A DNA stretch of 60,000 bases from Nymphaea colorata (Eukaryota > Streptophyta > Magnoliopsida > Nymphaeales > Nymphaeaceae). The notes under the pieces are model-generated. The model did not search any database. It had not been told where the DNA came from and worked only from the letters and a program-made list of their open reading frames with translations. Positions 50,231-60,000 of the stretch are shown here, piece by piece (within the stretch, counting starts at the first letter, position 1; every line of letters begins with the position of its first letter). A program made the position numbers and the translations under genes. The stretch covers positions 25,145,934 through 25,205,933 of the forward strand of contig NC_045138.2 of NCBI RefSeq assembly GCF_008831285.2. Reading direction: 5' to 3'.

Positions 50231-52956
50231 GCGTACTTGTTTCCGATTACAGAAAGGAAAACCCATTTTTCAACGATTGCTCTGTTTCTAAATTCCAATA
50301 ACTCTGCGTCCGTTTCCCTCTCATTGTTTCCGAAGCCCAGACAAGAATTTCTAATCTTCTTAAGGCGATCCTTGCTGTATGAAAATGCCAGTTCCGTGAT
50401 CAGCAATGCTTGAACTATGCGTGCAACTTTTATTTGTATGGGCGATAGGACAGGCGCCTGTCTTCCCCAATGAGACCGAAACAGGGAGCACCAACTTCCA
50501 TGGCGCCTCTGTTTCATCTAACTTCCGCCTTCTTTCATCGTTTACGCACTACTGCGAAGATCTTGATTCCCTAATTCGCGAAATTCATCGGTTATATATC
50601 GAATGGGAACTTCCCATCTTCTCCATAATGATTTGTTCTGGTTCGAAAATATGGAGGCCACTTTTTCCTGCCATTCATTTTGACGGGAACGAGAGGCTTT
50701 GCATCTTCTTGTAAATGAAGATGAGACGTCAATTTAACTCGACGTTTTTCTTGATTGGTGCAGTTGCCAGGGCGCACGGACAACGAGATTAAGAACTATT
50801 GGAACACACGGATTAAGAGGAGGCTAAGGGCAGGGCTCCCTCTGTACCCGCCTGATATCCAACGCCATTTGTCGACCCAACCCTCCTTGACATCGCCGTC
50901 CGCTGCCAACAATGCTACTGTAACCGCCTTTCCTCCCATGGCGTCTAACTTGAACTGCCTCAAGCCACAGCCCTCGCTCACCATCTTCGACAATCAACGT
51001 CTACCGCTGTCTGGTGGTCTCCCCCACGTTCCGTCTGCTCTTATACCGGCAAGCCGATTCAAGAACTTCCGGAGCGAAGGACTCGAATTGGGCCTACCAT
51101 TTTCCGGCAAGTGCCTCCAGCCCCTACCAGTGGCAATGCCGACTCCGGAAGCGCAGCAATTCCGTAACGTCCGCGGTGAGGACGTCCTGGGGCTCGATAC
51201 TGTACTCCGAGGCGTGACCACACCGTATGATCCTGACCCGATTGCCGGGAAGCTGCCGTTCACATTCGATGTGAAAATGGAGCTCCCTTCAAGCCAACTA
51301 CCAGAGGCCGCTGGCCAAACGTGTCCCCAGTTCTTCTTCGACGGCGGCGGAATTGAGAGCTCTATGAAACCAGGGCCAGCGCCCGTGTCATCGCCGGAAG
51401 CTCTCGATAGGTCCAACAGCGGTTTGTTGGATGCCATGCTGCAGGAAGTTCAGGTTCTCAATAGAAACGAAATTCAGAAAACGCCGGAATTCGGGGCCGG
51501 AAAGTTGTGTGACTGGTCCAACGGGAAGGTTGTGGCCGATAGTGGAGCGGATGGTCGATGGGATGCTTCGAGCTCAGTTGGTCAGTTTTCCTATTCTTCC
51601 TCTTTCATGTTTTCTGAGTACCGATCTAAGACTGGGCCAACCTAAGCCCAACACTGGGCTTGGAAGGGCCGTATGGTCCCTTTGGGTTCAGTGACTTTAT
51701 GACCTCTATAGAACGTATGCCTACTCCAGTGCTTCATAAAATTCAAACCTTAGTTGCATCATCAAACTCGCCAAGCGATGTTGGTGCGTTTACTGTTGTC
51801 TTTACTCGGTTCAGCTGCTATATACGTATTTCCGTGATTTACAATTCTGCAATAGTTTTTGCAGAATTCACGGCAGAGCTATACCAGGAAACTTTAGAAT
51901 TTGTCTGTATAAGTTGATTCAACATAGGAATATCTCCATATAATTCATCGTAAGCCTTCGTTAGCCAACTGTGGCAAGCCAAATATTTTACAAAGCGGAT
52001 ACCCAATTAAGGAATTACATGAACTGTAAGTTTTGCTCTCCCCAGCAAACATCGCCGGCAGGTTCAGAGACTTGAGAGGAGTTCACAATCTAGTCTTCCT
52101 TTGATCATCATTCACTACAACCTGGATGCGTCCCGACGTTGTTCTTTGACGATTTGAATTCATGCCCACAGTAAATTATGGCAACTCTTCCTAGCCTATC
52201 GACTGTAGGTTGTATGAAGAATTATGGTTCTGACTTTCTTTTATAAATTTTTGCGGTCTTCAAGGTTTTGAATTTCCAGAGAGTGGGTCTGCTCCATTAA
52301 AGGAAGATAAATGCTATATTACGTATGTATTCTGGTCTTTGTCGCTTTGTGCTCCTGCTAAAATGTACAAGATTCAGAATTTCCATAACTTTCAATGTTT
52401 TTTTCTCGTTAATACCATGATCTTTTCACGTTTATGAAATTAAAAGTCTGTGTTTTTTAGAAGATCATACTGTTGAATGCGGATGTCTTGTGTGCACAAT
52501 AATAGCCATAAACATGAATGACAGCACGAAGGTCCCTACTTTTTTTTATCCAATTAATATTTCGTTTATTCTCAACCTATCTATTAGGTATTAACAGCTT
52601 GGTGCAACAAATTTTCCTGTATAACTGTATGTTCTGATCTGCCATTGACAGGAAATGTCAAAATAAAAAAGGAAGCAGGGCCTGATGAATGTTTGCCAAT
52701 GGACGACGAGTTCTCTTCACTGCTTGACTTTATGCCGTCATCCACTGCAGCATCTCTCCCAGACTGGTACGGCCGATCCAGCGAGGAGGCCAGAGGGGTA
52801 CCCAGTGAGCAATCAGGGTTGACAGCCTCCCCAGAAGCCGCACTCGCAGACGAACTTGGCATCGATATGCAGCAACTCCCTTCGTCGCGCCCGGCTTCAG
52901 ATCAGCTATGGGGCCTTAGTTCATGTCCTTGGAACAACATGCCTGGAATCTGCTGA
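49771..52956 (+). CDS. GAMYB-like R2R3-MYB transcription factor (MYB33/MYB65 group)
   Basis: There are three exons, 49771-50190, 50764-51580 and 52652-52956, encoding 513 residues, which is typical. GAMYB proteins act in the nucleus downstream of gibberellin, chiefly in anther/tapetum and seed aleurone. The R2 repeat spans about 58-106 ([13 protein letters not shown]...GNWNAVQ...CRLRWANHL). R3 runs from about 111 to 158 and is split by intron 1 exactly before [16 protein letters not shown]. The GAMYB hallmark [12 protein letters not shown] follows at about 162-173. The C-terminal exon has the acidic [11 protein letters not shown] block. A miR159-like target site lies at 51278-51298 and encodes part of MELPSSQ. 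The Ser/Thr/Gly-rich first 57 residues are longer than average. The intron 2 donor is TTG|GTCAGT; if it is not used, the frame ends at 51645. Intron 1 opens with a CT microsatellite 10 bases after the splice site. Confidence 0.95.
50201..50226. repeat. Microsatellite (CT)n at the 5' end of GAMYB intron 1
   Basis: About 13 CT units begin 10 bases after the 5' splice site. Confidence 0.9.
51278..51298 (+). promoter_or_regulatory. miR159-type microRNA target site in GAMYB mRNA
   Basis: The 21-base site contains GGAGCTCCCTTCAA, the conserved core that pairs with miR159. Compared with a perfect complement of the common miR159 sequence, I count one G:U pair (miRNA position 20) and two mismatches (miRNA positions 6 and 1). 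The central positions 9-12, where cleavage occurs, pair perfectly. The site falls at the same place in the protein as in other GAMYB genes, so its function is very likely conserved. Confidence 0.85.
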
Positions 52957-53573
52957 AGACTGATTTGATCTTGGAATGGGAGGTCCACTCACTGCCTGGT
53001 TCAGGTCTTCATCTGAGCGCAGTGCTGCATATTGGTAATTTGTATTGAGTATTCTTGGAACTCCCACAACCTCTTTGATAATGTGAATTCACTCCCTGGA
53101 ATGTAGACTTTTCCCATGACATAGTTATTTTAGCATGTTCTACTTGGGATTTCTTGTCTGTTCCTTGTCAAACTAAAGGGAGATAAGAAAATGACAAATT
53201 TAGGGGTATGGACTAAAGATGTAGTGGATTCCCACCTAAATATGGCAAAAGATGACGATATAGGACTGCACCGCCAAGAGAGAGTAGGCCACATGGCTCG
53301 TATAGGGCCGGCAGTAGCACTACCGCTGAGAAATACATCTAAATTTGGGGTTGCTTTAATTTGCAGGGTTTGCTTTTCTATGAAGAGAGCAATTAAGGGG
53401 TAGCTGCTTTCAACAGTCCTTTTGATGCATACTTCGTAGTCATGAGATTCCGTGTTGGAAGAGAACTGGATCCCATTCTTCTCACGCTTCGCGCTTTCCC
53501 CGGACCCTTTTCCATTGCGTGTCTTCTTTACATGCAAACACAAGTCTGATGTTGCTTTCTACCCTTCTTTTTG

Positions 53574-53615
<42 letters not shown>

Positions 53616-56600
53616 GTTTGTGAAGACTGCCAAATTATGAAAATTAACCTGCTTAAGGAACGGTTCTCCTAGTGTATACGAGATTGTGTTTTGATCAAGG
53701 TTCCATGCTTCGGATTCCGTATTTTTCTTGGAAAGTTCTTGGGGGAGGAGCAACTTGGTGGCAGTGCCTTTTGAAGTTTCTTTAGAAGAAAATTGAAGTG
53801 AAAATTGGGAAAGGGGAGGTCTATTAGTGCCTTCTCCTAAAGGAATGGATCATTTGGTAAGAAAGGGATGCACCAGGGGTCTGCTTTAACCATTCGCCAA
53901 CAGAGTGAGATCAAAACCGATCAACCTCTTCACCAAATGCGTGACTGTTCTTGAGCTTCAATGCTGGCGAGCCCTTCATAGACATAATTCCACATCTATC
54001 ACTGTCTATAGAACTTCTTATAAGGAGTTCTGTTCTATAATCTCAGCTCTAATCTAAATTATGATCCTCGGATTTGAGGTCTAGATATAATTCGACATTT
54101 GGTCCATGTAAAACTGAAAAACCGTGGAATTAAATCTTACCATGCTCAGGTGCTAGATCTTTTGTTTGATGAAGTCTGTAGACAATGCTGCGGCAATCCT
54201 GCTTCGTTGGCGAGTCTAGATTCTTGTTTTAAGACTGAAGGCATCAAACAGAACATCTTTTTCTCTCCTGGCAGCCTCCCATTTTGTGCTCGGGTCAATG
54301 CCCTCTTGTCATCGACGACAATGTTTCTTTTTCATCGACTTTTTGATGAAGCACCAGCCACTTAAACTGTCCTTCAATCTGTTTTTGATGGTCGTTTCGA
54401 TTTGGTTACTATAATCTAATCTTAACGAAAACACTAGTTCTGAAGTATACATGAGTATTTCAATTAAGATCTTCAGATGAAAAGAAGCTCAGAGATCAAT
54501 ACCCAAGTTAACGACCTTCAAGTGCGTGGAATTCCCTCAATTATTCCTGCCCTACCCACTGGAAAACAGAATCTGAAGAAGTTTTGGCACGTAGCGGGCT
54601 TCGGCATTTGGGTGTCTTCACAAGTGGAGAACCACAGAAGGTTCTCAGAGAATGAAATTAGAGGGATTCACCAACTGCGTATCATCCTGGAAAAGGAAAT
54701 CTGAACACCCACTTTCTGAAACCTCCCTCAAGGGCTACGCCGCTACTGTGGTTGAGCGACTTAGTAAAGTGATGGGTGGCCATTTGGTCCCTACTCTTTC
54801 TTGATTCTTGTTCATAGGGTGTTATATACAAGTTTCTTCAGTGCCCTTCTCGAATACAATTAAAGAAGCAAACAAATAATGCAGCACTTGACATGTTAAC
54901 CTCCTATAAGTATCGATCCCATGTGGTATGTTTCCTTCTTATAAGTTATTTCTAACAGAATCTTCTTACTGTAACCTGCTGCAGTCATCATCAAACTGAG
55001 CTCCATGAGTTGATCAAGTAAGATCTGTATCAGATCCATGCTCAACTAGTTCAGCAGCTAACTTAAGCATCATCTGAGTCGTTTATCCGATAGCTCGAGC
55101 TTCCTGTGTATATGTATCACGAGCTACTTCATACATGCTCCATACTCCCTTGCTACATTGACATTTCCTGCTTGAGTTTTCATCTGAATTTGGAATAGAA
55201 ATATCTATGGTGCATGCAGTAACTTCTTTTTGTGCTAGAGAAAAAAAAAAGATCATCATAATCTTATAGGATATTCGGGGCCATAATGATATTTTGGAGA
55301 GTCATGAGCAACATTTGAATTGCATGACCACGGATCCTCCACATGCATAATATGTGGATTTGTATCCCAGGACTTATGTTTAGCCCTTCATTCTTCTACC
55401 AATCAATCACAATTAAAATTTTTTGTGGGGTTCACATCAAACTTGTGGACTGCTTTTCTCCTCATGTGGGTTGAAAGGCACCTGGTTTGTCTGCAAATAG
55501 CCACTTGCATAAGATCACAGAGCTGTAAATGTGAAAGAGGCACAGTTAAGACATCGTTTTCCATAACTTAGATTCAAGGTCTAGGGCTATAGGCGTGGGC
55601 AATTGCCCACACAAACGAATAAAAAGCTTATTTTCATATTGACGCCCCTAGAAATACATATAAGACTGGCTTGCTGCTAACCAATATTGATACAACCAGC
55701 TTTGCCAATCCATTTCTATTTAGGATTTTTCTTTGACCTCATTCTGAAAAGTTTTTAGACCAACGGAAGTTCCAATTCCTATAAAAAGTTTTGTTCACCT
55801 TCAATCTTGATAGTTGGCATCCCTTTATTTTTCTTCTAATAGATGGCCACCTGGCTCGTTTCTTCCCATTTGTGACCACTTGAAGATTCCTCACTTTTCC
55901 ATTATAGGCAACTCAATTACACCAAGAATTAGGTCTCTCATTTTCTAGTATACGTTCTAATTAGGCGCATTCTTTTGCCGAAGGGTTCACATGCAAGTCT
56001 CATGGAACTTGGTCACAATTATGAAATGCTTCCTTTACAATCTTCATTTGCCTAACTATATTGGGTGCTTGGGCGTATGACCAAAATTCTTGCCAGTCTA
56101 AAATAAAGCGCTTTCTGTGTGATTGAATGTCTAATTATCATACTTCTGAATTTAGTTGTTGGTAATTAGTATGGTGTTATGTGTAGAACTATTCTTTTGG
56201 AAAAAAGACAATGGCAATTGATACTTGAACTTTGAAAAGTAACTTTACAAGTGGCATCTTGTAAACCATCAACCGAGTTGATTAGACAATAATACATCAA
56301 TTTATGACATGTATATATTCCCTCATAGGATCCATTCACTTGATATGATTTTATTTGGGACTTCTTTTTTATCTTTTTATTTCCATCTTTTGAATGTGTG
56401 TGGGCATTAGATCTATATAAGATTCTCACTAGACTGAGAACTATTTTCTTTTCTCCTTGAACGACCAAACATCAACAATATTCTGCCGGTTCCCAATAGA
56501 CTCCTATGTAACTCCAAAATGAAGCCCATAAGGCTAAAAAATGTTCATGTCCAAAATCATGAAGCTGTATGAGAATTCGACAAGATATTATCCAAACTTT

Positions 56601-57450
56601 CCAATACTTCAGGTCGGTTCCATGTCGCATCTTGGATTTGCATTGATACCGAGTTTTTATTAGGATTTAGACCCATTTTGTTAACTGAAAGCCATTACAT
56701 AGCTGAATATTACAAAATAATTAACAAGTCTGAATTTGATCCCAAAGCACACTTGGATCTTAACAACAGATTTGGGTCTAATGTTCCAAAGAACATTCTA
56801 ATAAATATGATCCAATTGCTTGGGTTACTTTAGGACAGGATATAGTTATTGTGTCAATAATAGCCAACTTTGCAAGGAGGATTAAATCCGGTAACAAGGG
56901 GTATATTTCTAAATAAATATTGCACACCATCATTTGGTTATTGCAGTTATTTTCCTGAGAACTGGTCTCATGTACTACTAGTAACTAGTTAAAATTAACT
57001 TATATTTGTAATTTTTTTTTTCACTAAAAACAAAAATGTAGACTTTAATGTTCAGGTCAAATCGTGATTTTCAACACGTAGATAAAGTTTTATAAGGGTC
57101 TGCATATTGACAAATGAGGCTACATTTAGGTCGTAAAAACTTGTAAATGTATCAAAATTTTTTGATGTAATCTTTATGTGGAATCTTATATTTTATGAGA
57201 TGCAACTCATATTCACGCACATAATTAAGTTTATATCAAACTAGTTTTGAACATTGATTTCAAGCAAGGAATTGAAAACATTAAATTCAGTGAAGGAATT
57301 CGGCACTCGTGTGGCAAATATTATCCGGACGCATAAGTTGCACAACTGTTTTCGTGGCATTTTTGAGCGAATGATCAAACGCACTCCAGTTTGGCTTCAC
57401 CCGGAGTCAACCGATGCATACCGTATCGGATTTTCACCCACGTGATAGGA
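52957..57450. other. Intergenic DNA downstream of the GAMYB-like gene
   Basis: The first few hundred bases are probably its 3' UTR. An AT microsatellite lies at 53578-53612. Open frames at 53130-53543 (minus), 54099-54365 and 55320-55571 (plus) carry no motif I recognise and no splice-linked partners. I see no other feature. Confidence 0.45.
53578..53612. repeat. Microsatellite (AT)n
   Basis: About 17 AT units in intergenic DNA. Confidence 0.92.
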
Positions 57451-57451
57451 G

Positions 57452-57886
57452 TAGGGCTGCACACGAGTCGAGTCGAGCCCAATTCTGGCTAGCTCGAGCT
57501 CGACTCAGCTCAAAAAAACTCGACCTCGAGCTCGGCTCGAATTCGAGTCGAGCTCCTTGTAGCAAGCTCGAGCTCAACTCGACTATACAAAATCAAGCTC
57601 AAAGTCGACTCGTTTAACCCATTTAACTCGTTTAGTATTAACTCGTTTAACTCATGTGAGCATTAACTCATGTAACTTGTGAAAATTTGTTTTTGCCTTG
57701 AAAATTAAAACCAGTGATTCAGTGAACCGGTTTTAGCAATATTATATAGAGCACCAGTTTACGAGTCGAGTTGAGTATAAACGAGTCGAGTTCTTGAAAC
57801 TGGAACTCGACTCATTTATCGTTTTTCAAGTATCTTCATAAGTTCAAACTCCAGCATGAGCTGAGTTTACTTAATGTGCAGGCGTA
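57452..57886. mobile_element. Decayed hAT-like non-autonomous element, CTCGAGCTCGACTCG type
   Basis: The left end reads TAGGGCTGCACACGAGTC. The right end, reverse-complemented, reads TACGCCTGCACATTAAGT, so the inverted match is partial. The flanking 8 bases are GATAGGAG and GACAAAAG, matching at five of eight, and all three differences are transitions, as expected of an old insertion. The interior is full of GAGTCGAG/CTCGAGCTC words. An old hAT-type copy is the best reading, but it is not proven. Confidence 0.5.
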
Positions 57887-58489
57887 GACAAAAGATAATA
57901 TATATATATTTTTTTAGCAATTCATAATCGATTAAGTCGAAAGGGGATTATTCTTCAAATTGCCAGGCTGATCCAATTCAATGTATGATTTTCACAATGC
58001 ATGTCAGGTCGCTTTCTCAATAACGTGAAACTCTACATAGAGCAACTTTTAGAAGCAGTAACACTGCTGTCATAAGACTCATAAAGAGGCTTGAATGGAT
58101 CGTCATTCGTCAGACGAGCTGAAAGAGAAAAAAGAAATTCTGTTCTTGGTATCCCAGAACTATGAAATCAATCCCCTCTGAATTTCTAAAAAATTTAAAA
58201 CTATATGTACATATTTTTTGAAAGAACCTTCATATTTCCTTAAAATTTGTGCAAAAGATACATGAACAGTTTCCTCTTAAAATATCTTTTTGAACTTTTT
58301 ATAAAAATGCACTATCAAATGCTGGTGGTGACAAAAATGCATGTAAATATACATTTCGTTAGCCAACTCTCTGCCTGCTAACCAATTTAAACAGTTAATG
58401 AAAGAAATCAAAACTTAACATGTTTCTGTTACTCCACCAAATGATTTCCTTTAAAGGGCTGGGCCACTGCAAATGAGCTGTGAATAGCC
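57887..58489. other. AT-rich intergenic DNA
   Basis: Nothing is recognised. Confidence 0.5.
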
Positions 58490-58935
58490 TAGAGATGTCA
58501 ATGGATATTCAGACCAAATTGCTTAAAAAAGTCAAAATATGAAATAAAACTTAACATCTGATTAACGGATCGAATTGTATTCGAATCTAAGAACATGACA
58601 TCAAAGCAAATTTGGTTTTGGTTAAAAAAATAAGTATCATATTAGCTTCAGATACGCTTTCAAAGTAGGATTTAGTCTCATGTGAATATCCTATATCTAA
58701 TATCTATACATTTTGAAATTCGGTTCTTAACATATTACAACATGCGCTTCAAATTCAAAATTCGGATGTGAAGATAAAAGCCAGATCTAGATCGTACTTC
58801 AGACTTTAAATGTAAAAAAGTTGCATAGTATATATTTTCCTTCATTCGCTTGAAATCCGAAATTAAATATGTGAACATCCGATAAATCGGATATGGTAAA
58901 AGGCACATTCAATTCAAATCCAATCGACATATACC
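58490..58935. repeat. Degenerate dispersed repeat, GATGTCAAT family, copy 3
   Basis: It opens TAGAGATGTCAATGGATATT and closes around CCAATCGACATATACC, which is roughly its inverse. Inside are many GATTCGAATT-like words, and GAACATCCGATAAATCGGATATGG parallels the end of the copy at 7554-7860. No target duplication is visible. Confidence 0.5.
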
Positions 58936-60000
58936 CAATTAGAGAGCGGCAGACTAGACTTTTCTGCAATGAGGATTAATGTGGTATGACCCCAAAAGAG
59001 GCTCATTCAATGACACGGTAACACTTCAATAGCAAGCAACCACAACCTTAACCTCTACCAGAGATGCCTATCGGTGGGCAACAGGGTTCCAGACCAGACA
59101 AACACTGGACAAGAGCCAGAGTCCGGACTCTGCAGACACTGTACCCCACAAGCTTCTCCTGTCAAACCCTAGAGGCTTTTCCTTCACGGCTCAACTGTCC
59201 TTTAAGTGGGCGGTTTTTGGAATGTTTAGGGAGAAACAGCTACTATTTTGTAGCAAACAGTAAGGGCGTACCTCCCATTTGAAAGTGAAGCCCCTCAGCC
59301 ATGGATGATGGAGTCTGCCTCATTTAATTAAGACAGGTGCAACCATGTTCAGTTGCGAAGTTAATGAGGCCGCGGCCAGAGAGATCTTTGTCAAGAATAT
59401 CAGAGCAGAAGGGCATTTAGTAAGAGCAGTAAACCGCCATTAATGGCAGCAAGTACCATTCGCCTTCCCAATTTACTGCCTTTCTCTAAATGGTCCTCCT
59501 TGGACTCACATGGCTCCCTTGGATATGGTTATTGGTTGGCCCTCACCGCCTGCTGCCCATGAATCCTCCCTTTGGATTAACTGTCCATAACGCTTCTTCT
59601 TCACCTGCAAAAGGACTGTAAAACGGGGTTGCCCACCTGAAGAAATTGAATATCTCATACATCATTTGTGTATATACATTTTAGAGCTAGTTGATAACAT
59701 TAGAGAATTATCATAGTATCTTCAAAGTATCTCCAATGATATATACTGTCATAACCCGCTGCGGATTTTATGCTGCCTTGGATGACAGCCAAATAGGTTT
59801 TGTATAGTAAAGTATAAGAAAGAACGCATGCATCACAAAAGCAGAAAAAAGAAAAACTTGATCCTCTAAGAAGGGTAGGATACCTAGCTCTTCTTTCTTT
59901 AATGAATAGGAACCTTCGAGTTACCAGACTTCTTAATGATCTGGCTCCCATATATTTAAAAATCAATATGTCATTCATGAATATTTTGCTTTGCCACAAT
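58936..60000. other. Intergenic DNA to the end of the window
   Basis: Two short frames, 59064-59282 (plus) and 59700-59999 (minus, open at the window edge), show no known motif. The part around 59040-59600 is less AT-rich and could belong to a gene continuing beyond the window, but I cannot support that. Confidence 0.35.

Noticed and set aside
49762-50517. 251-codon minus-strand open frame
   Set aside because: Antisense to GAMYB exon 1 and intron 1. It reads through GA repeats as Glu-Arg and has no domain.
53130-53543. 137-codon minus-strand open frame
   Set aside because: No motif, no splice partners, overlaps the likely 3' UTR of the GAMYB-like gene.

Overview
This is a stretch of plant nuclear DNA. 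The genes are interrupted by GT-AG introns, and two introns appear to be GC-AG. The families are plant-specific or plant-typical: a BAHD acyltransferase, a CASP-like protein, a GT31 galactosyltransferase with a DUF4094-type leader, a plant MACPF protein and a GAMYB factor with a miR159 site. Genes lie roughly 10 kb apart in AT-rich DNA with long CT/GA and AT microsatellites and small transposon relics. It is an angiosperm and does not look like a grass, but I cannot place it further from sequence alone.

Layout. (1) 567-2765, minus: a two-exon BAHD acyltransferase. (2) 2.9-14.3 kb: gene-free, with two intact non-autonomous hAT-type elements (4010-4314 and 10131-10379, each with a perfect 8-bp target duplication), a solo LTR with a perfect 5-bp duplication (12446-12703), and degenerate repeat families. 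(3) 14313-15713, minus: a three-exon CASP-like membrane protein close to subfamily 2D. (4) 18984-23932, minus: an eleven-exon beta-1,3-galactosyltransferase. (5) 24-31 kb: gene-free, with a LINE reverse-transcriptase tail and a 28-bp perfect palindrome holding two G-boxes. (6) 31333-37211, minus: a five-exon organellar-type ribosomal protein S15 with a very long N-terminal extension. (7) 40683-46619, plus: an eight-exon MACPF-domain protein. (8) 49771-52956, plus: a three-exon GAMYB-like R2R3-MYB factor. (9) 53-60 kb: gene-free, with degenerate repeats.

The six genes do unrelated jobs: specialised acyl transfer, a membrane scaffold, arabinogalactan-type glycosylation, the organelle ribosome, cell-death/immunity control, and gibberellin/anther regulation. 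I see no operon, metabolic cluster or shared pathway. All exon boundaries were worked out by hand from reading-frame continuity, splice consensus and family similarity. Reading phase closes across every junction in all six models.

I found no clearly undescribed biological system. The most useful points are the two GC-AG introns, the divergent miR159 site, a donor site overlapping the S15 stop codon, the variant DMGGG motif in the BAHD enzyme, and the precisely bounded transposon copies.
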